DNA of 64,000 bases from Guyanagaster necrorhizus. Its lineage: Eukaryota; Basidiomycota; Agaricomycetes; Agaricales; Physalacriaceae. The number at the start of each line of letters is the position of its first letter. Position 1 is the first letter of the stretch. Of this stretch, positions 32,852-44,902 are shown one piece after another. The notes beneath the pieces are model-generated. The model did not search any database. It was not told where the DNA came from and saw only the letters and a program-made list of their open reading frames with translations. Position numbers and translations under genes: made by a program. Location: assembly GCF_019112545.1 (NCBI RefSeq), contig NW_025064897.1, positions 927,926 through 991,925 of the forward strand, given 5' to 3'.

Positions 32852-33321
32852 TGTTTGACCCAAGTGTCATATGAACAGAAACATATGATAAACAGAAGTC
32901 TCCTCACACTTCAGGAGATTGACTGAGTTCACTTGATGTGTATTCTGATCAGTGTGTCACAAGACTTTAAGAATGGCTTGAGTATAGAATGGTGTGAAGA
33001 TAAACTTTAGCTCAAAGCTGGGGATTACCAGTGAGAGCCAGCCTCCTTAAATACTGTACAAGTCTGCACTAATTATACTGCTGCCTACTGTGTGTGGTCA
33101 TGTCCATTGTGCTCTTTGTCCTTGAGCATCATTACTATACATAAAAGACTGATTGTGTATTGTTGGACAACACTGTTGTGTTGAAAGATAATGACCAACT
33201 TGGCCTAGTTGTGATGATTAAGCTTCATCCCACAGTCTTAAGCATTTGTTCTGACACTCTGACTAAGCATAAATAGGGGTTAATCATAGAAAAGGAATAA
33301 AGAATGGGAAAAATCATAATA
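32852..33321 (-). repeat. E1 3' LTR (470 bp)
   Basis: Begins TGTTTGACC and ends ATCATAATA on the plus strand, so in element orientation it runs TATTATGAT...GGTCAAACA. The canonical terminal TG is mutated to TA, a G-to-A change. The plus-strand neighbour at its inner edge, ATTACCCCCTCTTTAAGACC, is the complement of a polypurine tract. Confidence 0.9.
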
Positions 33322-33354
33322 TTACCCCCTCTTTAAGACCATCATCCCAATAGC

Positions 33355-36300
33355 TTAATTTAGGGATAATTCATATTCATGAATGGCATTGTCTGCATTC
33401 ATTTGTTTCTTGTTTACCCATTGGTTAGATTCTAGGCCATACTTCTTCCAGCTGACCAGATAGTCCACTATTGTTGTCATGCCACTGTTTTTTGCTTTAA
33501 CTTTTTAAAGTTTGTAGTGTAGTATTTGATCAATTTCATAATGTTCTTTATTGTTGATCAGGTCCAGCAGAAGTGAAAGAGGTCATTTCTGGTTTGAAAA
33601 TGCTGGAGCAATATAAGATGTCAACAACACCTCATTAAAGACATTATGAACCTTCCAGTTTGTTGGTAATTTGAGTTTATATGCAGAAGCACCAACTTTG
33701 GCAATGACAGAAAAGAGGCCTGTCCATTTATCAGAGAGCTTCTGTTTGGGTCAAGAGAGATGAAGATTCATTGTGTCTAGCCACACTTTATCATTGGTGG
33801 AGTATTCATATGCTGGACAGTGATATTTGTTATATTGTTTTTTTATTGCTATAGCCACCTTTTTAAGGGCTGCTTTTGTTTCATTATGAATTTTTTTCAT
33901 AGTGGTGGTGAAGTTGGCAGAGGCAGGTGTCATCATATATGTCCATTTGGTCTTGGTAATATTGGAGTGTCAGCTGAAATTGATAAAAAAGGGGGTTTTG
34001 TTGATGGAGGAGTGGATTTGATTGTTGTGTTGGAATGCAGCTAGTGCCAGCCATTCTGCTCAGTCATCTTGATGATAGTTGATGAAGAGATAGAGGTATT
34101 TCTCCACCTTCTGATTTGCTCATTCTGTCTGCTCATCCATTTGAGGGTGGTAGGCAGTGGATGCATTTCATTTTGTGTGTAGGAGTCAGTACAAGTCATT
34201 AAGGAATTTTAAGATGAATTGAGGTCCTCGGTCAGAGATGATGACCTGAGGCATGTCATACTTAGCATATACTTCATTGTGGAGTATTTTCACCCATCCA
34301 ATGTAAGCTCTATGGAGCAGGTAATTGGAATGATTGCCTTTGAAAAGCAATCAACTATGATGATGATCACATCATAGCCATTGCAGTTGAGCAATCTGGT
34401 AATCACATCTACTGAGATATGAGTCCAGAGTGCATATGGAATCTCATTGGAGTGTAGAAGTGCAGTTTGGGCTTGGATTGAGGATTTTTCTCATTAGTAG
34501 ATCTTGCAGGCTTTCACATATTACTCAATATCCTGCTTCAGTTTTGGCCATCAATACTCCTGCAGTACCAATTCTTTGGTTTGGTGATTCCAGGGTGTCC
34601 TGTAGTTACATGATTATGACAGATGGTGATGATCTGGCCATATAGTATATAATCTTGAGGAATATAGATCCTTTTGTTATATTAGATCAATCTCTCTTCC
34701 TTCATCATTCTCTGCTCATGATTCAGAGATAGGGCTATACATTGATCTCATTTGCTGGTGTCTCTGATAGTGCTTTGATCTATTCATGGATCTCTTCTTC
34801 TGTGAGCATGATTATTGCTCTGAAGTGTTCTGAATGCAAGAGCACTATACCTTCATTGTTGTGCTCCCCTTGGTTGTGATCAGCCTATCAGCTAAGCAAA
34901 TCTGTCTTCTTGTTTACCATCCCTGCCTTATGATGCAGGGTGTATTGGTATTGGCTCAGCTCAGTGATCCAACATGCCTGCCAACAGTTTAGTTTTTGTA
35001 GTTGTCAGAAGTAGTATAGATTTTGGTGATCAGTTCAGACTTTGAATGTTTGGACTGCCCTGATCAGATAATGCCTCCATTCTTTGAGAGCTAGCATTAT
35101 GGCCAGAAGTTCTTTATTGTAGATTTCATAGTTCCTTTCTGTGACTGATAGGGCTTTGGAGAGAAATGCTACAGGTTACCACCTTCTATCCTGTTCTTGT
35201 GAGAGCACCATGCTGATAGCTTTTTCATTAGAGTTGGCTTCAACCTGAAACCTTTCTTCCTGTGTTGAAATGGCAAGTACAACATTCTTAGTGAGCTATT
35301 ATTTAAGATCATTAAAGGCTGCTTGTTGGAAAGGTCCCCATGTCCATGGGGCATTTCCTGTAAGCTGAGTCATAGGATGAAGGATCTTACTGTAGTCATA
35401 AATAAATCATCAATAAAAGTTTGTGAACCCTAGGAAAAATTGAAGTTCTTTTTTCTTAGTGGGTTCCAGCCACTCAGTTATCTCAGTCACTTTGATGGAG
35501 TCCATCCATATACTTCCTTCACTGATGATGACCTCTAGGTATTTGGTTTCAAGGACTTTGAACTCACACTTCTCTGTCTTGAGGAATAATTTATGCTTTC
35601 TCATCAGAATCAACACTTGTCAAACCCACCTCCAGTGCTTCTCCTTCATTTTGGACATGATCAGGATATCATTGAGGTAAATGGTTACTTTTTCAGTTGT
35701 GATGAGGTCTTTAAAAATGTCATTCAGCATCTACTGAAAAGTTGTGGGTGAGTTGGTGAGTTCATAAAACATAACTGTCAGCTTGAACAGTCTATGATTG
35801 GTTCAGAATATGGCTTTCCATTCAGCCCCTTCTTTGATTCATATATTGTTATACCCTTACCAGACATCAAGCTTTGTGTAGTATTTGGCACCTCTGAGCT
35901 TGTCCATTAATTCTGAGATTAATGGTAGAGAATAATGGTTTTTGATGATCATTTCATTGAGTTTTTAGTAGTCCTAGACAGGTTGGAGTTTGCTGTCCTT
36001 TTTTTTAATGAAGAAGAAGGGGAATGCTATAAAGGACTTTAATGGTTGTATCCTCTCACTGAACAAGTTTTTATCAAGAAACTTGTCAAGCTCTTGTTGT
36101 TTATTATGTCTAAGAGAGTATATTTTGCAGTCAAGATTGGCATTAGCATTTGAGATTAGCTTAATAGCATGATTCCAAGGCTTGGATTGTGGGAGTTCAT
36201 CAAAACTCTCTTTCTCGAAGAGGTTCCTGAAGTCCTGTGCCCACTCTGGCACCATCTCTTCAGACATTTTCTCCTCTTTCTGCTTGTGGGCTTTTGCTGC

Positions 36301-37235
36301 TAGGTTGTTGGCATAGTGTATAGCTTGGAGATGGATCTCATGTTGCATGTCAATGATAAGAATGGTCTTGCCATCCTCTATCTTTTCATTCCAATGACCT
36401 TTGGAATCTTCATCAGGTAGCTTGAAAGGTATCTTCTGATATTTGCATCATGCAAAGGTAATCTTCTCTATTTTTCAGTTAATCAGAAGGTTGTGTCTGA
36501 TCAACCAGTCGTATCTAAGAAAGACTTCTTTCATGCCAAGATTCATTACTGCCAGATCAATCCTCTCAGAGTGATCTCCAATTGTAAATTATAGTTCTAT
36601 AAACTTGATGATTGAATCAGCTTGATTTTTTGTGCTGTTGATGTTGTATACTGGAATGGAAGCAGCCATAGCCCTTGTAGGGAGGCAGTGCTTGTTGATG
36701 AAAGCATGGTTGATTGAACTCCCAGTGCAGCTGCTGTCTACTAGGATATTCACCAAGTGTGTTGCTTAGTTGATTAAGGTCTTGATCTGTGTCTTGACCA
36801 TAAGGTTCTGTCCTGAGTTTTTGGTGTGCTGGATATATCTTCTTGGTCTATGCAGTTTGTTGAGCCATTCCAAGACTCAGCACCATTCAGTCTTCTTCAG
36901 CCCTTCCACTACTTCATCAATGACTTCTTCCATATGAGCTTTATGTACTCAGTTCTTGAGTACAGCTTTGGTGGCTTCTTCTGTTGCAGCTTTTTGAATG
37001 GCTCTCTAAGTCTATTTGGTTTTAAAGAGCTTAAGCCATTTACTGGAGGTCTCTCCCTCTATTCAGCCTATGAGTGATTGAATTTTCTTAGGTGATTCTT
37101 GGATGTGCATGGTGATAGTAGGTATATTTGAATGCATAGATAATTTAGGCATATTCATGACTACAGAAGTATTATTAGTCTGACTAGTGGCTATTGAGTG
37201 CACATAAAGTTCTTTGGCTGGTTCAGTGGAATTGC
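33355..37235 (-). pseudogene. E1 pol remnant (PR-RT-RNH-INT-chromodomain)
   Basis: Decayed pol reading from about 37.2 kb down to TAA 33355-33357. Protease near 36.74 kb shows DSSCTGSSINHAF, where the catalytic D-S/T-G has lost its Gly. The 35974-36348 frame holds the linker ELPQSKPWNHAIKLISN and [16 protein letters not shown] before RT. The RT active site reads YLND near 35671 instead of YLDD, a single G-to-A change. RNase H, HHCC and DDE integrase parts follow with many stops. The C-terminal chromodomain-like block DYLVSWKKYGLESNQW lies near 33.4-33.5 kb. Stops are largely TGA where relatives have Arg or Trp. Inactive. Confidence 0.85.
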
Positions 37236-40200
37236 TCACTGGCTGGCCTTATCTTTTACTTCCTCTACTTTGGTCTCTATGCCAAGTTCTTCCTCTTTTC
37301 TCTGTAGCTTGGCAATTTGTGCTCATATGTCTTTTTGAGTTCTCTTCTTCTTTAGGCAGTCCTTCACCATATGACTCTTTTGACCACAGTTGAAGCATTT
37401 ACCCTTCTTCTTCATTCAATCTATGTCTATGGGCTTCTTTGTCCTCATATATATGATTCTGGTTTCTGTCTTCTGAGATCCATAGGTCGAGGCCATTGAG
37501 GTTCCTGATGATTTTCTGGCAGTTATCTCCAACAGTTTATTTGGGGTTAGTGGAGTTGGCTTCTTCAAATACTCTTGCAGCATTAACTGTTCTGCTTTCT
37601 GCCTTTGTCACTCCTTATATATTTCAATAATCTGCTCTTTCCACTTATTGTATCTGACCAGCATTAGAGCTTTGACATCTATGGTGGAGATTATCATAAT
37701 GTACAAGGAGAGGACTCCTCTTTTGAGGGTCTCTACCATCTTTCTGTCATTTGTCATGTCTTTTTATATTCTTGCAAGTTTTGCAAGCCTCTCTAGCTTG
37801 TCAAAATAGTTGGTGACCATCTTATCTCCCATTTTGTAGTTCTTGATCTTTTGCTTGTAGACTTCCTGTACTGTTGGATTGATGAACTTGTTGTGAAGCA
37901 TTTGTTTGAATATAGACTATGAGAGATATTGGTAGTGACCTTGTGTGTTTGATCAGAAGTTAAAGGAGATCAAGATTCATCAGGTCTTGGCCTTTTCTTC
38001 TAGATAAGAGATAGTGAAGATGACTTGATTCATGTCAGTCTTGAGATACCTGATATATACCTCAAAATATTGTTTGCAATCAACTAGAAAACAGTTGATA
38101 TCATCTAAAGCTCTTTTGAAAGGCTGAAGCTTCCTAAGCAGATCTGGCTTACACTGTAGTATAGCAGCATTCTCAGGGAGGATGCCTATCAGGTTGGGCC
38201 AGTCCTTGAAAGAGGGTCATCACCATTCAGCAGAGGATCCAGAAAAGAAATAAAGTGAATTGTCATGAGTGATAGGACTTCCCTGAGGTGCTGTTTCTTT
38301 TCATACTATCACTCTATTGCAAATAATGAACCTTAACCAGATGGCTTCCAGATTGTCCCAGATGGGTTTCTTGCTGATGCTGCTCTCCATTGCCTCATCT
38401 GGCAGTGGTTGAGCAGCCAAGAGTCAGCTTCTGGCTATAGGTTTCAATATCTGACAGGTTGGATATTTGGCCAGACTCAGGACTGAGTCAGCTGAGTTGC
38501 TGATATTTGTACCAATGAGATGAAGTATAAAGTCTGGCTTCAGACAGATGGTGCCATATAGGTGGCACATTTTGGCATAGCCAGTGGTGACCAGAGCATT
38601 GGTCAGACTTTGAGCAGTGACTGATAAGCTAGTAGCTTGCTGAGTTAGTCTTCTGGGTGGTAATAGTTGTATGTCTCCACTGTATAAGTAGTTGCAGCAT
38701 GTCTCAGGATCTCCTGTCATTCAGATAATTCAGTAATATATAATTGTTTCAGTTAGGTTGACAACCAGTTGTCATTCTGCTATAAGAACTCTACCTCTTC
38801 CTAGTACCATTCTTCAAATTCCTTTTTTCTGTTCCTCTATATCTCTTCTTCCAGTGCTTCATTATCAGTGTCCTCTGGGTAAAAGTATGCAATGTCCCCC
38901 CTCCTGTGCAGTGCATCACTGCTATCCTCCTCATCCTCAAGCAACTCCTTGACTCTCTCAACTTCTTCAGCTACCTTGACTTTCTTGATGAGAGAGTCAT
39001 TGGACAGGTCAAAGATACTCTCCTCAACTCCTTGAGATCATAGCATGGCCAGTGAGCTGCTGCTCTGGCTGTGTGCTAGGTCCAGTGACAGGGCCCATAT
39101 CATCAGAGGCAATGGTAATGGTGTAGTCAGCAGTGAGGTGGCTTTCAATCTGGATGTTATATCTGTTGCTGCCTGTTGCTCTTGCAGCTTCCACTCTTTC
39201 ACTATAGAGGTGAAAGTTCCTGTAGAATCCTTTGTTGAGGAACTAGTGGGCAATCTGACTTCCAAGGAAACTTCAGAGAGTGTGGGCAGAGACATGGACA
39301 TTGAGAGATACTCAAAGCCTGTAGTGCCTGAGGATGGACTTGTTGTCTCTGAGGTCAGAGTCTGCACTTGGGGTGTATCAGAGAGAGGGATACTCGAGTG
39401 TCTCAGAGCTAATAGGGCAGATGTCATCTTATGATGAGAGAGAGAGAGACTCTGTTGTCTTCTCTATTTCTGGCTTCATTGGCAGTGAGGACTTTAGCAG
39501 GTCCACTTATCTATGAGTCATTTTCTTCAATGGTACTGGACTTCTGGAATATGGGAGTGGAGAGCTTAGTATAGAGTCTATACCAGTCTGGCAACCCTCT
39601 TCTGAATCATGCAGCTTCAACCATTCACTGGCTGCTATAGTGCTGTCAGTCATACTCAGCAGCTTTGAGAGCTCTCTGCTGCTCTTCCAGAATGTGTATG
39701 ATGAGCACATCCTGGGCTTGTTCATGCTCTGGGGCCTCTCTTCTTTGTCATTCTTCTTATCAGACAGCCTTATCATAGTTGAATAGGATGTTAAGATTCT
39801 ATGTTGGGAAGAATCAGTGAATGATTTCATCCTGGTCCTCTCATTTCCTTCACTCATTGTCTATATGCTGAGAGAGACTCCTCCCTATCTCTGCACTTGT
39901 ACCAGTAGAGTAGGGCAGGCTGGTAGCAGGACTTCTGGTGGGAGTTGCATATACTGGTGAGGTGTTGTAGAATGGATGTTGGGATCCTTGAGCTATCCTA
40001 GCAGCATCAAGAGAATCCCAAGTGATATCAGCAATCTCATGGATTCTAGGGGTGGTAGAAGAGTTGGAGGACAGAAACTGCTCAAAGAAGTCCTCAGAAA
40101 TATTCTCATCTTTATGATCAGAGATCAAGGGTGAGATCCAGGGGTTGCAGAATCCTGTGAGGTAATTGTCATTGTTTCAGCTGTCTAGTCATTGGAGAGA

Positions 40201-40568
40201 GTATCAATGTCCTTCTTCTTCTTGAATATTCTCTTGATATGAGTGGCTAGACCTGACTTCAGATAAGGAGCTTGTTAGAGGCTGATGAGATATTCATTCA
40301 GATTCAGAGATGTCATAGAGAGGAAGATCAGGGGTTACATTGCATAGGATATGTCTAATGTGTTGAAACTCATTGTAGTGTCTGATTGCTCAGGCAGTGG
40401 TTGATTGGCATTCTTAGCACAGCTGGATGATCATCAATAATTCTAAAAATGTTCTGATAATGAAAGCAAGAGGTTCGAAAAACTCATAGTCAAAGTTAGA
40501 GTCTGAAGCATTGATAGAGGGCATTCAGTTTTCTTCACACTAATTGTGCATAAAGAAGGGAAAAGGAA
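37236..40568 (-). pseudogene. E1 gag remnant with long N-terminal region
   Basis: The region from the primer-binding site to TGA 37236-37238, a stop conserved in E2 and E3 after the peptide EEVKD. Near 37356-37400 an intact zinc knuckle CFNCGQKSHMVKDC (CX2CX4HX4C) is read. A retrotrans_gag-type capsid domain lies at about 37.6-38.2 kb. Upstream of it is nearly 2.3 kb of Ser/Thr- and acid-rich sequence (frames at 39038-40128) that corresponds to the long N-terminal part of E3 Gag. Several stops break the frame. Confidence 0.75.
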
Positions 40569-40582
40569 AGCTTCAAGCTAAT

Positions 40583-41052
40583 TGTTTGACCCAAGCATCA
40601 TATGAACAGAAACACATGATAAACAGAAGTCTTCTTATACTTTGGGAGATCAACTGAGTTCATTTGATGTATATTCTGATCAGTGTGTCATAAGGCTTTA
40701 AGATTGGCTTGAGTATAGAATGGTGTGAAGATAAACTTTAGCTTGAAGCTGGAGATTACCAGCAAGAGCCAGCCTCCTTAAATACTGTGCAAGTCTGTGC
40801 TAATTATAATGCTGCCTATTGTATGTAGTTATATCTGTTGTGCTCTTTGTCCTTGAGCATCATTACTGTATATAAAAGACTGATTGTGCATCATCAGGCA
40901 ATGCTGTTGCATCAAAAGACAATGACCAACTCAGCCGAGTTGTGATGACTAAGCTTCATTCCATAGTCTTAAGCACTTGTTCTGGCACTCTGACTAAGCA
41001 TAAATAGAGGTTAATTATAGAAAAGGAATAAAGAATGAGAAAAATCATAATA
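40583..41052 (-). repeat. E1 5' LTR (470 bp) with self-priming pair
   Basis: Same length as its partner. In element orientation it contains a TATTTAAGGAGG TATA-like box. About 34 nt further on comes AGCTTCAAGCTAA (plus-strand 40738-40750, complement). The sequence just past the LTR end, plus-strand 40569-40581, is the exact complement in element orientation (TTAGCTTGAAGCT), offset one base from the LTR edge. This fits a primer-binding site for the element's own RNA 5' end. Confidence 0.85.
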
Positions 41053-41629
41053 TAAATTATCCTTTCTAAACAGCTTCTTCAATCTTGTCTGAATAGCCAA
41101 CTTGATATACATGATACTCTTCAAAAAATGAGAATTTATCTTCAATGAGGTTTGCTATATATTGTTGGTTGATGGCTGACCAGAGATCATTGATGACCAT
41201 ATATTCCTTTCATATGGCAAACTCCCAGTAATATAGAGCTCCTCACTGGCCCAAACAGTGATTGAAGCTATTTCAAGGGAATACCATCAATACTGAGTCA
41301 TACAACATTGAGAACTATACTTCAGATTCAGCTACATCAAATAGCAGACCCCAAACTCTAGTCACTTCCACCAGCTCTGATCCTTGGATAAAATAACTGC
41401 TGCTACAAAAGAGCTTGAATTGCTATTTAAGCAGCTGAATACCAGCCAATTTGGGATCTACCTCTCTCTCAGTCAGTTTGTTGCAGATACAGTGCAAAGT
41501 ATATTTGAGCATGCAAGAGAACTTTAAACAATGCATCTCATGTTGGCTCTGCCTCAATTAGGATTCACTGATAAGAGTCACTAACTGATACATTTATTCA
41601 GGCTTGTGTTCTGGTCTTCTGTTATGATT
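41053..41629. other. Spacer between E1 and LTR remnant
   Basis: CpG-poor, AT-rich and without a recognisable gene. Probably the decayed sequence into which E1 inserted, since the TAAAT duplication continues into it. Confidence 0.4.
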
Positions 41630-41989
41630 TTTTCTTATTTTATCACTTTTTTTTTCTTATCTTATTAGAGTACCTGCCTATCTTATCTTGAGTGTCTATC
41701 TGAGGGCATGGAAAAGATTATATAATCACAAGATGGACAGTGCCATTGTACTCAGTTGCTTTATCTATGAACAACACTCTATTGTCTAACCTCCAATAAT
41801 CAGACAGAACAAGCAGCATAGTGCAGGACAGTACAATAGAGAGCAGCTATATTTATCACAAACCAGACAGTATATAAGTAGGATGGCTCTCACTGTAGTA
41901 GTCCAGCTTTAAGCTATAAGTTTATCTCATACTATCTTCTCTCAAGTCTAGCTTGTCTCTGGCCTTGAAGCATTTTGCCTAATATAACA
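41630..41989 (+). repeat. Old solo LTR remnant, gypsy family related
   Basis: Starts TGTTATGATTTTTTC and ends ATATAACA like the LTRs of E2/E3. Inside it has GTATATAAGTAGG and then CCAGCTTTAAGCTATAAG, matching the TATA-plus-self-priming segment, and CTCAAGTCTAGCTTG near the end. At about 360 bp it is shorter than the 458-470 bp of the others. No target duplication is found, so it is older or rearranged. Confidence 0.55.
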
Positions 41990-44283
41990 TATTAAAGTGA
42001 ACTCTAGTGTGACTGTATAAACATGATACAGCACTAATTTATCATATGTCCAGGTCATATGCCAGTTAGGTCTAACATCTTTTATTTTTATTTCAGTCTT
42101 CTGGATAGAGATTGAAGTCCATGCACTGAAGCATCTAAGATTGATGCTATCACTCAAGAATATACTGATAGATTTTGCAGGAGAGTAGAAGAAGTCTTGT
42201 GGGATTATGAAAGTTTTCTGCATGAATGCTTCAACCTGTGCCATGTATCTTGTGTTTCTGAGAATTCTGATACCACAAGTATGCTTGACTCCACTTTCTC
42301 TATGGCATCTATTTTTTCAGAAAGCTAAAGTGACATTTCAGACTATCAACAATAAGTTGAGTCTGTCTCTGCTCTTACCTCTCATAACATATCCTGCAGT
42401 GAGTACTGGCACCCTAGCAGGTTCAGCAGCTCCACCAGAGTGCTCAAGATATGAGCCAGCCTATGTCTGAACATTTCATATCTTCAAGGTGATAAAAATT
42501 GATGTGATAATATCTGCTACTGCAAGAATAGTACATCTTGAATGAATCCTGAAACAAATCTAGCATTTGTTGAATAGGCACTAGAATCTGTAATCCACAG
42601 TAGCTTCTCTTAGCCAGTAGCATTCAAGCTGATATGAGAACCTAACAGCAGAAAAGACACAAAAGTAGAATAAGTTCAGAGGAAGATGCTTGCTTTAGAA
42701 TTGGTACTCATGGAAAATCTGATAGAGACCAAATCATTCTATATGTATCATTGATTAGTCTTCATGATTAGAGACAAATATACTCACTGTTTTCAGTGTC
42801 AATGCAGTGTTTTCATTTCTAGGAGTTTACAATCAATGAATTTGCCAAATAGCATCTTATAAAAATTATATAAGGTAGCTATTCTTGTCTTCAGTTTGAA
42901 ATCCTGAATTTCACAAGAGTCTCTGAGCCATTGTCTGCATGATATCAAGAAGTGACTTTTTCCTTAGGTGATGTGAAATATAAGTTTTGTACACTTTATA
43001 TTGAATTATCCAAGCTGGTTTTGAGCATTGACTATACTGAAAAAGAACATCTTGAAATAAGCAACTTGGCTCTGGCTCAGTCTGAGAAAGCCCCATCTCT
43101 AGAGACCTTTAAATTCTACAGCATGAGATGACTCAGAATCTATAGAAGAGTACCAGCAAGCATAGGATTTTTTTGAATTTTCTCAGACTAATACCTAGAG
43201 TCTAAGAGACCTTATCAGCAGTGACATTGTTTTTCCTTGCTCACAAGTCAAATTTTTGACTCTAAAATTGAAAAAAAAAAAAACAAACAAACAATCACTC
43301 TATCTCCCATAATGGCTATTCCTTTGAATTGGTTGCCACTTGACTATATAGTTGGTTTAATAGGAAATAAATGAACTCTGGACTGCTCAACTAATTCATC
43401 CATATGACTTAAAAGATGGTTAAAAAGAGCTGCATATTTATTTATTTGTTTGCTTTTTCTCAACATTCTATTCAGGTCATCAGACTACTTTTATTTCTCT
43501 TGTTCTCTCTCTGTCCTCTGTGAATCAGGTTTCACACTTTGGCATGGCTATATGAGACAGTCATTGTATGTGATATTTTTGAATGCAAAGTAACTATTTC
43601 AAGGAAAATTAATCTCATTCAGCATAGAATAACTCACACAAGAGATCCAAAGTAGGATGCTTACTATTTTCTCAGTTGTGTAACTTGCATTTATCATTTG
43701 TGATAGGCTGTCCTGTTGTAATATCCTGCAAAACTCAAATCTCATCCATCATCTACAGAAACATCAGTACATCTGTTTGATATGTTCTATTCATGTCTAA
43801 GAGGAATCTTATACTCAATCTCATGAAAATAAAAAGTACCAGTGCACTAGTCCAGACTGCAACTGAGATTCAGAAACCAAGGTTGGTTTCACCTGCTATT
43901 ATAACCAGTATCATATAGATATGACATTATTGTCATCTATGATGAGGAGCATAATTAAACTCATATCTCATTTGGACACTATCAAAACTCCTGTCATCCA
44001 CTCTCACCTCAAGGACATGACATTGCTACACCCTTCAACTACTCTCTCTCTTTCACACACAATCTATGACAGAGTCATATTGAAGAGACAGTACACTGCT
44101 GATCTCTTGGGCTTGTGAAACCAATATACAACAGAGTCTTTTGCTACTGTATTATCTACTGATATTTCCACTCTCCAGTTTATGCCAACATATAATTTTG
44201 ACTTGTCATCATTCTCATTGAATATATCCTATAGTTCCAACATATATCCAGATGGTATTTAGACTCAATCACCACCTATAACC
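41990..44283. other. AT-rich decayed sequence, nothing recognised
   Basis: About 2.3 kb of CpG-poor DNA. Short frames (41948-42244, 42911-43096, 43921-44118) show no motif. An A-run with AAAC repeats lies at 43270-43292. Likely old transposon debris, but I cannot name it. Confidence 0.4.
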
Positions 44284-44411
44284 TGTTGGAGAATATCTAT
44301 ATATTTCATCTTATCTTACTTTTCAATCACTCATTTTATTTATCTTATATATACTTATACCTTCTATCATTTTCCAATCACCTATATAGTCCAGCCATTC
44401 CTACCTGTATG
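44284..44411 (+). repeat. Copia-type LTR fragment, left part, split by E2
   Basis: Starts TGTTGGAGAATATC and matches, as an inverted copy, the LTR that borders the Copia remnant at 62013-62189. It stops at the GTATG duplicated by E2 insertion. The remainder of this LTR copy resumes at 61952. Confidence 0.7.
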
Positions 44412-44869
44412 TGTTAGACCCAAGCATCATGTGAACAGAAACACATGATAAACAGAAGCTACTTTGCACTTTGGGTAGTCATCTGAGTTCACTGATACAC
44501 TTTTGGACCAATGTGTCACAAGGCCAAAGAGCTGGCTTGAGAGTAGAATAGTGTGAATAAACTTTAGCTCAAGGCTGGATTTTACCAGTGAGAGTGAGTC
44601 TCCTTAAATACAGTATATGGTCTGCTATTAATACTTCATGCTTATTGTGTGTTTCTCTGTCCTGGGTGCTCATTGTCCTTGAGCATCATTACCATATATA
44701 AAAGGCCAATTGTGCATTTGTCACTAGATATTGGTTGCATTGAGGAACTATGACAAAGTCAGTCTGTTGTGATGACTAAGCTTGTCCCATGGTCCCAAGT
44801 GCTTGTTCTTGATATCTTGACTAAGCATAAATAAGGGTTTCAAAAGAAAAATAGGGAGAAATCATAACA
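44412..44869 (-). repeat. E2 3' LTR (458 bp)
   Basis: Plus-strand TGTTAGACC...ATCATAACA, with intact TG...CA ends. It is followed on its inner side by TTACCCCCTCCTTAAGACC, the complement of the polypurine tract. Confidence 0.9.
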
Positions 44870-44902
44870 TTACCCCCTCCTTAAGACCATCATCCCAATA
44901 GC

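Larger units (their letters stand above)
32852..41052 (-). mobile_element. E1: full-length Ty3/gypsy chromodomain retrotransposon
   Basis: Complete element of about 8.2 kb on the minus strand. It is bounded by two 470-bp LTRs and a perfect 5-bp target duplication TAAAT (32847-32851 and 41053-41057). Order on the minus strand is 5' LTR, primer-binding site, long gag with CCHC knuckle, protease, RT, RNase H, integrase, chromodomain, polypurine tract, 3' LTR. This is the chromovirus order. All genes are broken by in-frame stops. The two LTRs differ almost only by transitions, in many places TG in one copy against CA in the other, which points to decayed CpG sites. It can only have moved with help from another copy, if at all. 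Confidence 0.9.

Noticed and set aside
41948..44118. Small frames between E1 and E2 as genes
   Set aside because: CpG-poor, decayed DNA with no motif or splice structure.
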